Positions 57,550-64,000 of a stretch of DNA of 64,000 nucleotides are shown piece after piece. The notes beneath the pieces were generated by a model, which saw only the letters and a program-made list of their open reading frames with translations, did not search any database and had not been told where the DNA came from. This DNA is from Pseudomonadota bacterium (GTDB taxonomy: Bacteria; Pseudomonadota; Alphaproteobacteria; Rhizobiales; Devosiaceae). Made by a program: the position numbers and the translations under genes. Every line of letters begins with the position of its first letter. Positions within the stretch are counted from its first letter, which is position 1. The DNA lies in assembly GCA_023393475.1 (NCBI GenBank), contig JAEWLC010000053.1, positions 169,859 through 233,858 of the forward strand, read 5' to 3'.

Positions 57550-57999
57550 ATGACCACCACCATGACGAGGACCCTGACCACCGCCGCCACGGATACGGCG
57601 CGCGCAGTGACCGCGACCAGCATCGCCTACTGGATCACCACCGCCACGCTCGCCTTCTTCATCGGTTCGGGCGGCATCGCCTATGTGCTGCAGGCCGATT
57701 TCACCATCTCCGGCTTCGTCGTCCTCGGCTTGCCCATCTACGTGATGGTGCTGGTCGGGGTGTGGAAGGTGCTGGGCAGCATCGTCATCCTGCTGCCGGG
57801 CCTGCCGCGGGTTAAGGAATGGGCCTATGCCGGGCTGGTCTTCGACGTCACCGGCGCCATCGTCGCCCACTGGGCCGTCGCCGACTACGGCGCCTGGGCG
57901 TTCCACATCGTCGTCAACCTGGTGTTCCTCGGCCTCGCCATCGCCTCATGGGCGCTGCGCCCCGCGTCGCGCCGGCTGGGCGAGCTGACCCAGTTCTAG
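57550..57999 (+). CDS. DoxX-like membrane protein
   Basis: A 149-residue protein with a Thr/Ala-rich N-terminus and four membrane segments (SIAYWITTATLAFFIGSGGI, VLGLPIYVMVLVGVWKVLGS, EWAYAGLVFDVTGAIVAHWA, AFHIVVNLVFLGLAIASWAL). The pattern LGLPxYxxxxxGxWKVLGxIxIL with Pro-Arg-x-Lys-Glu-Trp-Ala-Tyr-Ala-Gly fits DoxX-like family proteins. ATG 57550 follows GGGAG by six bases. It stands alone, converging on a GlxA-type regulator. Function is not established. Confidence 0.88.
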   Translation: MTTTMTRTLTTAATDTARAVTATSIAYWITTATLAFFIGSGGIAYVLQADFTISGFVVLGLPIYVMVLVGVWKVLGSIVILLPGLPRVKEWAYAGLVFDVTGAIVAHWAVADYGAWAFHIVVNLVFLGLAIASWALRPASRRLGELTQF

Positions 58000-58003
58000 C
58001 CGC

Positions 58004-59032
58004 TCAGGCCACCCGCGCCTCGGCCCGCAGGTATCGCCGCCGGTAGGCCGACGGCGTCTCGCCCACGAGCTTGCGGAACAGGTGCCGGAACGCCGAGGGC
58101 TCGGAATAGCCGACTTCGGCGCCGATCTCGTCGAGCCCCATCTCGCTGGTTTCGAGCAGTTGCTTGGCTTCCTCGATCCGCAGCGTCTGGATGTACTCGA
58201 TCGGCGACTGGCCGGTGGCCTTCTTGAAGCGACGTAGGAAACTGCGTTCCGTGAGGCCGGCTTCGCCCGCCATCACCGCCACAGGGTTCGGACCGGCATA
58301 GTTGTCGGCCGCCCACATCTGGGCCACCGCTACCAGCGGATCATCGTGCTTCCGTCCCACAGTCAGCGCCGCGAAGGGCAGCTGGCCATCGAGATGCCAG
58401 TCGAGCAGGAAGCACTTGGCGAGCCGTCGCGCCTCCTCGGTGCCGGCAAGGCGGCCGACGAGATAGAGCAGCAGGTCATGCCAGGACGAGAAGCCGCCGG
58501 TGGTGATCAGCCGATGCCCCTCGCCCGCGGGTACCAGCACACGCTCCTTGCGCACGCGCACGGCCGGGTGCCGCTGCTTGATGGCCTCGCAATAGCCCCA
58601 GTGCGAGGTCGCCTCCTCGCCATCGAGCAGGCCCGAGGCCGCCAGCAGCACCGAGCCCGAGCAGAGCGACGCGATCATCGCGCCGCGGCCATGGACCTCG
58701 CGCAGCCACTCGCCCACCGGCGCAAACGAGTTCGGCACCGGCTTGTGTGGATCGAGCATCAGTTCGGGGATGATGACGAGGTCCGGATCCGGGTAGTCCG
58801 CGAACGAGCCGTGCGGCTCGATCCGCAGCCCGTGATAGTCGCGATATGCCTCGCCATCGAAGGTGACGAGCCGCGGCAGGAACCGCGCCGCCTGAGGCTC
58901 CTCGCCGTGCAGCATCTGCCACAGCATGCCCACCGAGGCGAGCAGGTCCATGACGATGAAGATGCCAGCCGAGCCGCTTTCCGGCGTCGCGACCACCGTC
59001 GTCAGCAGCGGCTTTGGCAGGTCGATGGTCAT
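58004..59032 (-). CDS. GlxA-type transcriptional regulator (DJ-1/PfpI domain plus AraC HTH)
   Basis: A 342-residue regulator. The N-terminal DJ-1/PfpI-like domain (about 8-190) keeps the nucleophile-elbow Cys in IASLCSGSVLLAASGLLDG, though catalysis in this group is usually lost. The C-terminal AraC domain (about 235-335) has two helix-turn-helices, with AGEAGLTERSFLRRFKKATG and GAEVGYSEPSAFRHLFRKLVG. It is divergent from the secreted AhpD-like gene at 59145 with a 112-base shared promoter region, so that gene is a likely target. The signal sensed is unknown. Confidence 0.93.
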   Translation of the reverse strand: MTIDLPKPLLTTVVATPESGSAGIFIVMDLLASVGMLWQMLHGEEPQAARFLPRLVTFDGEAYRDYHGLRIEPHGSFADYPDPDLVIIPELMLDPHKPVPNSFAPVGEWLREVHGRGAMIASLCSGSVLLAASGLLDGEEATSHWGYCEAIKQRHPAVRVRKERVLVPAGEGHRLITTGGFSSWHDLLLYLVGRLAGTEEARRLAKCFLLDWHLDGQLPFAALTVGRKHDDPLVAVAQMWAADNYAGPNPVAVMAGEAGLTERSFLRRFKKATGQSPIEYIQTLRIEEAKQLLETSEMGLDEIGAEVGYSEPSAFRHLFRKLVGETPSAYRRRYLRAEARVA

Positions 59033-59144
59033 TGCGGCGTGTCCGATTTGAACCGTTTTTGTCGGAAACCAGCCTATCAGCTCGAAGGGGCGGAAGCTAG
59101 ATCACGGCCATCGGCAGCGCCCGCTGCCACATGCGAAAGGACCT

Positions 59145-59588
59145 ATGATGATGAAGACCCGCCTGCTGCTCGCGCTCTTTGCGACCGTGACCATGTCCGT
59201 CTCGTCCGGCTTTGCCGCCGAGACGGCCTCCGCCGAAGCCGCCTACAAGGATATCGAGAAAACGATCGGCGTCGTGCCCAGCCACTTCAAGCGCTACCCC
59301 CAGTCGGCCGTCGCCGGTGCCTGGGAGATGACCAAGGGCCTGCTGATGGGCGAGACCAACTCGCTCGAGCCCAAGACGAAATCGCTGATCGCAGTGGCGG
59401 TGGCGGCCCAGATCCCGTGCCAGTACTGCGTCTGGCTCGAGACCAACTCGGCCAAGGCCGCCGGCGCGACCGACGCGGAAGTCTCCGAGGCCGTGGCCCA
59501 GGCCGCCTATGTGCGCCACTGGAGCACCGTGATCCACGGCCTCCAGATCGACTTCGATACGTTCAAGGCCGAGTTCGGCGGCGAATGA
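59145..59588 (+). CDS. Carboxymuconolactone decarboxylase/AhpD-like protein, secreted
   Basis: A 147-residue protein. Residues 1-24 form a signal peptide (MMMKTRLLLALFATVTMSVS, ending GFAAE), which is uncommon for this normally cytosolic family. The CMD domain has IPCQYCVWLETN with the redox CxxC and the EVSEAVAQAAYVRHWSTVIHG helix with the active-site His. AhpD-like proteins use this site for peroxidase-type disulfide chemistry. ATG 59145 follows AAAGGACC. It is divergent from a GlxA-type AraC regulator. A periplasmic redox role is inference. Confidence 0.88.
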   Translation: MMMKTRLLLALFATVTMSVSSGFAAETASAEAAYKDIEKTIGVVPSHFKRYPQSAVAGAWEMTKGLLMGETNSLEPKTKSLIAVAVAAQIPCQYCVWLETNSAKAAGATDAEVSEAVAQAAYVRHWSTVIHGLQIDFDTFKAEFGGE

Positions 59589-59615
59589 TCCCCGGCGCCC
59601 GGCTCCGGTCGGGCG

Positions 59616-60269
59616 CTACTTCGCCCCTGCGGCGTCAAGCAGCGCTGCTATCTCTGCGTAGCCACGCGCCCTGGCATGGGCCAGCGGCGTGACGCCGTCG
59701 CCATCGGCGAGGTTTAGGTTCGCGCCGCCGGCAATCAGGTCGCGCACGATCTCCTGATAGGTCGGCCCACCGTCGGTGAGGATCACCGCCTCCAGCAGCG
59801 CCGTCCAGCCGAGCCTGTTGACGTGATCGGGATCGACGCCGGCGGCGAGCAGCAGCCGCACATTCTCGGGGTGCCCCTTCTCCGCCGCAGGGATCAGTGC
59901 CGTTCCGCCGAAGCGGTTGGTATCCCTGAGGTCGGCGCCATGCGCCAGCGTGAGCTTCAGGATCTCCGTTCGCCCTTCCGCGCCGGCAAAGAGATAGGGT
60001 GTGTCGCTGATTCCATCCTTGGCGTTCACATCGGCGCCCGCCTCGATCAGCAGTCGCGCGGCATCGACCGCATCGGCATGGGTCGCCAGCAGCAGTGCCG
60101 TCCGCCCGCCGCCGTCGCGGGCATCGACCGGCTGTCCGGCGGCGAGTGCCTCGGTCAGCGCATCAGTGTCATTGGCAGCCGCGGCGGCGAGGAAGGCGGC
60201 ATCGTCGGCCATGGCGGGCGCGGCTCCGAAGACAAGGATGGCGGCAGCCAGGACGGCGCGGCGCTTCAT
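59616..60269 (-). CDS. Secreted ankyrin-repeat protein
   Basis: A 217-residue periplasmic protein. Signal peptide at 1-21 (MKRRAVLAAAILVFGAAPAM). The mature part is five to six ankyrin repeats (GGRTALLLATHADAVDAARLLIEAG, FGGTALIPAAEKGHPENVRLLLAAG, DGVTPLAHARARGYAEIAALL), a protein-binding scaffold. Its ATG overlaps the stop of the SGNH hydrolase gene in ATGA, so the two are co-translated and probably work together in the envelope. The partner is unknown. Confidence 0.92.
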   Translation of the reverse strand: MKRRAVLAAAILVFGAAPAMADDAAFLAAAAANDTDALTEALAAGQPVDARDGGGRTALLLATHADAVDAARLLIEAGADVNAKDGISDTPYLFAGAEGRTEILKLTLAHGADLRDTNRFGGTALIPAAEKGHPENVRLLLAAGVDPDHVNRLGWTALLEAVILTDGGPTYQEIVRDLIAGGANLNLADGDGVTPLAHARARGYAEIAALLDAAGAK

Positions 60270-61504
60270 CTGCCCGTCGGGTTCTCGACCCGGCCGACGC
60301 CGAACGCATCAGCCCGACCCACCGGCGCCTGCAGCATCTGGGATATGTCGAAGCCGACGGGTGTGATGGTGACCATGTCGGCGGTGACGAGCTCGGTCGA
60401 GCGGCGCGCGGCGCCGGTCAGCGGAATCACCGCCCCGGCGACTTCAAGCAGCTTCATCTGCCCCAGCCCCTGGTACGGGGGCCGCAGCATCAGCTGCGCA
60501 TCGGTGCCGAACAATGGGTCTGCGACCTCAATGCCTACCGTGCCACCGCCGCGATAGTAATTCTTGAGGCTCTGGCTCACGTAGAAGGCCAGCTTGTCGG
60601 CGCCGGCCGACGAGAAGTGGATGCCGTCATCCTTGCGCATCCGGACCTGGTTGCCGTTGAGGTCGGGGCCGCGCGAGGTGTAGCCCCCCTCTTCGGTGGC
60701 GAACTTCTCGTAGATGTCGAGGAACTCGGCGCCGCCCGAAAAGGCCGCCAGCCGCTGGATTTCGTTGACCTGGATCATCGCCTTGCCGAACTTGGGCGCT
60801 TCCATCGGCGGCAGGCCGATCCAGATCACCGGCTTGTTGGCGGCGCGCAGCGCCCGCACCACCTCGGCGACGCGGGTGGAGTATTCGGCCGTCCATTCCG
60901 GCGTCAGCGAGCCATAGCTCTGGTCGTTGAGCCGCATCTTCTGGCGGTCGTTGATGCCGATGATGAAGATGGCGATATCGAAGGTGTTGGCCGCGATCTG
61001 CTCGTTGATCTTGGTCGGCCAGTCGAAGAAGTCGGGACGCACGAAGCTCGAGGAGCCGACGCCCTGGACGATCACCGCCAGGTTCGGGTCCTCGGCGTAG
61101 AATCGTTCGAGCGCGTTGCCGACATCGGTGGCCATCGAGTCGCCGAACACCGCGAGCCGGGTCGCGCCGGGCGCTTTCTCGATCTTGGGCTTTGGCGGCG
61201 GGAGCGCGGCCTTCTTCGCCGGCTTGTTCACCGGCTTTTCGACCACCGGCGCCTGCTGCCGCTCCGGCTCGGGATCGCCGAACAGCATATCCATCAGCGT
61301 GCGACGCTTCCGGCGCGGCGGCTCTTCCTCCTGGCTGAGTTGTGCAACCTCCAGCCGCCCGTCGCCGCCGGTCACCACCTCTACCGCTGCGGGATCGGTC
61401 GCCTCGCGCGCGTAGGTGAAGGCCGTCAGCGTGTCGGTGAGCAGCAGCGCCGCGATGATGGCGCCGCCGATCCAGAGCATCCAGCGGTTGGGCTTGTTCT
61501 GCAT
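60266..61504 (-). CDS. SGNH/GDSL hydrolase family protein (DUF459), membrane-anchored
   Basis: A 412-residue protein with an N-terminal signal anchor (WMLWIGGAIIAALLLTDTLTA), a charged and Pro/Lys-rich linker (about 60-115), and a SGNH hydrolase domain: AVFGDSMATDVG with the nucleophile Ser, the block II Gly, GINDR with the block III Asn, and DGIHFSSAGADKLA giving the Asp-x-x-His pair. DUF459 members are thought to modify envelope polysaccharides or peptidoglycan as O-acetyl hydrolases, but this is not proven here. It is coupled to the ankyrin gene and lies near a lytic transglycosylase. Confidence 0.9.
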   Translation of the reverse strand: MQNKPNRWMLWIGGAIIAALLLTDTLTAFTYAREATDPAAVEVVTGGDGRLEVAQLSQEEEPPRRKRRTLMDMLFGDPEPERQQAPVVEKPVNKPAKKAALPPPKPKIEKAPGATRLAVFGDSMATDVGNALERFYAEDPNLAVIVQGVGSSSFVRPDFFDWPTKINEQIAANTFDIAIFIIGINDRQKMRLNDQSYGSLTPEWTAEYSTRVAEVVRALRAANKPVIWIGLPPMEAPKFGKAMIQVNEIQRLAAFSGGAEFLDIYEKFATEEGGYTSRGPDLNGNQVRMRKDDGIHFSSAGADKLAFYVSQSLKNYYRGGGTVGIEVADPLFGTDAQLMLRPPYQGLGQMKLLEVAGAVIPLTGAARRSTELVTADMVTITPVGFDISQMLQAPVGRADAFGVGRVENPTGR

Positions 61505-61585
61505 AAGGGCATTTAGCCGATCCAGCGGGGCGAATTGAAGACCGCTCGCGACAATTCTACCGGCGATTGTCTGCTGGCCTGTCGC

Positions 61586-62797
61586 CTACTTCGTCGCCTC
61601 GACCAGCTCTTCGTAGCTGTGGAGCGTGATGAAGCCGTCGGCCACCTCGCCCTTCGACGCCTGGAACTTGGCATAGGCGGCCTGGCTCACCGGTCCGATC
61701 CGTCCATCGACGAGCCCGTCGTAGAGCCCGAGCTTGATCAGGGCCTCCTGGATCGCCCGGCGCTGTTCGAAGTTGGGGAACTTCGTGTCGCGCGGCCAGG
61801 GCGTGACGAAATCGCCGCGGCCCTTCAGCCGGTCCTGCAGGTGCGAGATGGCCATCGCGTAGCTATCGGAGAAGTTGTAGCTCTTGAGGACGAGATAGTT
61901 GTTCGTCATCAGGAACTTCGGTCCCTTCGCCCCCGTCGGCGCATAGAGGAAGACCGGGATCGACGGATCGCCGAAGGCCTCGCCACCGACCCGCGCTACG
62001 CCCAGGTCGGAAAAGAACGAGATCGGGCGCATCTGGTCGCGCGTCGCGAGCAGGTAGTCGAACCCATCCGGAACCGTGACTTCGTAGCCCCAGTCGAGGC
62101 CAGGCTCGTAGCCGAAGCCCAGGAGGTACTTGGCGCTCGTCGCCAGCGCGTCGGCAAGCGAGTTCTGGAGGTCGACCGCCCGGTCATCATCTCCGTCCGT
62201 ACCAAACTTGATGACATTGGACGGATTGACCTGGAGGTGCCCTATGGCGCCGGCCCAGCTGCCGACTAGCTGCGTTGCATCGAGCGGCCCGCGCTGCACC
62301 AGCAGCAGCGCAGCAATGAAATCTGCCGTGTCCCCTTCAAGGCGAACGCGCCGTTGGTGCACGAGCGTCGCGAGCGATGGGATGATCGGGCGGATGTATT
62401 GTGGATCGCTCAGCACCCGGCCATAGTTGGTCTCGATGCCCCAGATCGACGCCAGGAGATAGGGATCGACGCCATACTTCTCGCCGGTGGCGGTCAGCAG
62501 CGCCTGGTTCCCTGCGATCGATTCCTTGCCCTTTTCGAGGCGCCATTCGGTGACGCGCTTGTCGATATACTCCCACAACGGCGTCGTGAACTCGGGCTGA
62601 GACGTGACCAGCTCCGGCACCTTCTCGTCGGCCGTCAGACCGGCCATCGCCTTGGCATAGGTTTCGTGGGTGACGCCAGCGGCCAGCGCCGTCGCTTCGA
62701 AGTTCTTGACGAACGACTCGAAGCTCTCGACCGGCTGAGCGAGTGCCGGTGAGGTTAGGCCGAGTAACGCGACGAAGACGGCGAGCTTCCGTTGCAT
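61586..62797 (-). CDS. Lytic murein transglycosylase, MltB/SLT35 family (GH103), with peptidoglycan-binding domain
   Basis: A 403-residue periplasmic enzyme that cleaves glycan strands to anhydromuramyl ends. Signal peptide 1-20 (MQRKLAVFVALLGLTSPALA), no lipobox Cys. The catalytic Glu122 is in ASIWGIETNYG, and the C-terminal 75 residues form a PG_binding_1 domain (IQEALIKLGLYDGLVDGRIG). The substrate-groove motif usually read as GAMGxxQFMPSS is GAIGHLQVNPSN here, keeping the Gln but changing neighbours, so activity or specificity may differ. No coupled gene. Confidence 0.92.
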   Translation of the reverse strand: MQRKLAVFVALLGLTSPALAQPVESFESFVKNFEATALAAGVTHETYAKAMAGLTADEKVPELVTSQPEFTTPLWEYIDKRVTEWRLEKGKESIAGNQALLTATGEKYGVDPYLLASIWGIETNYGRVLSDPQYIRPIIPSLATLVHQRRVRLEGDTADFIAALLLVQRGPLDATQLVGSWAGAIGHLQVNPSNVIKFGTDGDDDRAVDLQNSLADALATSAKYLLGFGYEPGLDWGYEVTVPDGFDYLLATRDQMRPISFFSDLGVARVGGEAFGDPSIPVFLYAPTGAKGPKFLMTNNYLVLKSYNFSDSYAMAISHLQDRLKGRGDFVTPWPRDTKFPNFEQRRAIQEALIKLGLYDGLVDGRIGPVSQAAYAKFQASKGEVADGFITLHSYEELVEATK

Positions 62798-62806
62798 ATC
62801 GAATCG

Positions 62807-63793
62807 CTACCTGTTTCGTGTGGCTAAATAGCGCTCCCACTTCATCGCCGCGTCAACGATCTCGTTGAGGTCATCGTGCTGCGGCGTCCAGCCTAGCACA
62901 TCGCGGATCTTCTCGGCCCGCGCGACGATCGAGGCCGGATCGCCGGCGCGGCGGGGCCCTTCCACCACCTTGAAGTCGACGCCCGAGACGGTCTTGACGG
63001 TCTGGATTACCTCGCGCACCGAAAAGCCCCGGCCATAGCCGCAGTTCATGGTCACCGAGGTGCCGCCGCCACGCAGATACTCGAGCAGCAGCGCGTGCGC
63101 TTCGACGAGGTCGGTGACGTGGATGTAGTCGCGCACGCCGGTGCCGTCGGGGGTCGGGAAATCGGTGCCGAAAATGCCCATCTGCGCCCGTTGCCCGAGC
63201 GCCGCCTGCGAGGCGACCTTGATGAGATGCGTCGCGGTGGGCGAGGACTGGCCGCTGCGCCGCTGGGGATCGGCGCCGGCGACGTTGAAATAGCGCAGCA
63301 CGCCATAGGTAAGCGGATGAGCCGCGGCGACATCGGCCAGCATCAGCTCGGTCATGAGCTTCGAGCGCCCATAGGGGGATTCCGGCATCAGTTGCGTCGT
63401 CTCGGCCACGGGCTCGAGCCCGGCATTGCCGTAGACGGCGGCCGTCGACGAGAAGATGAAGTGCTTTACACCGCCCGTGACCGCCGCTTCGATCAGGTTG
63501 CGCGAGGTCGCGGTGTTGTTGGCGTAGTATTTGAGCGGATCGGACACCGATTCCGGCACCACGATCGAGCCGGCGAAATGAATGATGGCGTCGATGCCGT
63601 GCTCGGCGATGACCTTGCCGACGAGCGCCAGGTCGCCGGCGTTGCCCTGGACAAACGTCGCGCGATGATCGATGGCCCAGTCGAAGCCGGTGGTGAGGTT
63701 GTCGAGCACGACGATGGCCTCGCCCGCGTCGGCGAGGCGCAGTACCATGTGGCTGCCGATATAGCCTGCCCCGCCAGTCACCAGCACTGCCAT
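62807..63793 (-). CDS. galE: UDP-glucose 4-epimerase
   Basis: A 328-residue extended short-chain dehydrogenase that interconverts UDP-glucose and UDP-galactose for surface polysaccharides. NAD site VTGGAGYIGSHMVL, IIHFAGSIVVPESV, the catalytic SSTAAVYGN and YGRSK (Tyr-x-x-x-Lys), and the substrate-binding YFNVAGADP. ATG 63793 is preceded by GAGGTTTATT. It is divergent from galU, which makes UDP-glucose, with 92 bases between the starts, a sensible pairing for nucleotide-sugar supply. Confidence 0.95.
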   Translation of the reverse strand: MAVLVTGGAGYIGSHMVLRLADAGEAIVVLDNLTTGFDWAIDHRATFVQGNAGDLALVGKVIAEHGIDAIIHFAGSIVVPESVSDPLKYYANNTATSRNLIEAAVTGGVKHFIFSSTAAVYGNAGLEPVAETTQLMPESPYGRSKLMTELMLADVAAAHPLTYGVLRYFNVAGADPQRRSGQSSPTATHLIKVASQAALGQRAQMGIFGTDFPTPDGTGVRDYIHVTDLVEAHALLLEYLRGGGTSVTMNCGYGRGFSVREVIQTVKTVSGVDFKVVEGPRRAGDPASIVARAEKIRDVLGWTPQHDDLNEIVDAAMKWERYLATRNR

Positions 63794-63885
63794 AATAAAC
63801 CTCGAATGTAGATTACAGGCCGACGCTATCGGGGAGGTGCTAAAAACGGCTTACTCCCGCCTCTAGACTTCTTTCGGAGCCCATT

Positions 63886-64000
63886 TTGCCCAAACGCGTA
63901 CGGACTGCCGTGTTCCCTGTTGCCGGTCTTGGAACGAGGTTCCTGCCAGCCACCAAGGCGATGCCCAAGGAGATGCTGACGGTCGTCGACCGTCCGCTGA
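63886..64000 (+). CDS. galU: UTP-glucose-1-phosphate uridylyltransferase, N-terminal part (3' end outside window)
   Basis: The first 38 codons of a nucleotidyltransferase, beginning with TTG 63886 (GGAG six bases upstream). The residues after the start include RTAVFPVAGLGTRFLPATK and MPKEMLTVVDRP, the nucleotide-binding signature of GalU, which makes UDP-glucose from UTP and glucose 1-phosphate. The gene runs past the window end. It is divergent from galE. Confidence 0.93.
   Translation, partial: MPKRVRTAVFPVAGLGTRFLPATKAMPKEMLTVVDRPL

Noticed and set aside
1..64000. CRISPR array, integrase, transposase or prophage
   Set aside because: No regularly spaced repeats, no recombinase or phage structural genes seen on either strand.

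Overview
The window is a GC-rich, densely coded chromosomal segment of an alphaproteobacterium, most likely order Hyphomicrobiales and possibly Devosia-like (genus inferred from gene content, not proven). The lineage markers are GapR (DUF2312), the cell-cycle regulator CpdR, Omp25/RopB-type 8-strand porin-like proteins, a ligase-associated exonuclease next to an ATP-dependent ligase, and a ROSE-type RNA thermometer in front of an Hsp20 gene. Two genes run off the ends: dxs at the left and galU at the right. There is no prophage, insertion sequence or CRISPR array.

Region by region. 1-10.7 kb: dxs 3' end, an unknown protein, a HerA/FtsK-like ATPase, a frameshifted uronate-dehydrogenase-like gene, a two-domain peptidoglycan hydrolase, gapR, a DUF1036 protein coupled to pyk, an M20 dipeptidase, rpmJ and a single-domain response regulator. 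10.7-16.2 kb: a complete oligopeptide ABC importer (oppABCDF order, minus strand). 16.4-24.6 kb: a fatty-acid beta-oxidation block, fadE-fadJ-fadI divergent from fadD and a MerR-family regulator. A shared 16-bp palindrome lies in both divergent promoters and again in front of oppA. 24.6-32.6 kb: UVR-motif protein, ATP-dependent DNA ligase, metallo-beta-lactamase-fold exonuclease, thioredoxin 2, a large M16 peptidase, an aldo/keto reductase and a frameshifted DUF2541-like gene.

32.6-36.3 kb holds the most interesting locus: an apparent three-gene operon of (i) an outer-membrane beta-barrel protein with an acidic loop and a 107-residue insert that is 46% threonine, (ii) a TPR protein with a C-terminal GT-B/OGT-like glycosyltransferase domain, and (iii) a DUF6165 protein translationally coupled to it. 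I propose a protein O-glycosylation module in which the TPR glycosyltransferase modifies the Thr-rich loop. This is inference, not shown by sequence alone.

36.6-43.2 kb: prfC, three further Omp25-like paralogues, chrA (chromate transporter) with a 23-codon small ORF carrying a perfect Shine-Dalgarno and followed by a terminator, and two tRNA-Val genes. 43.2-51 kb: cpdR, an N-formylglutamate amidohydrolase, hisN-type phosphatase, alpha/beta hydrolase, ROSE-controlled hsp20, a DUF4087 gene with an in-frame amber codon, dps, a DUF4239 membrane protein and a cupin. 51-58 kb: gltB-gltD glutamate synthase and a DoxX-like membrane protein. 58-64 kb: a GlxA-type AraC regulator divergent from a secreted AhpD-like protein, then an envelope-related group (ankyrin protein, SGNH hydrolase, MltB-type transglycosylase, galE) and galU.

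Three genes are broken by single-base changes (two in 4-base homopolymers, one TGG-to-TAG-like stop). These could be real decay or residual sequencing error. Intergenic regions also contain two candidate small RNAs with rho-independent terminators on the minus strand and a REP-type inverted repeat.
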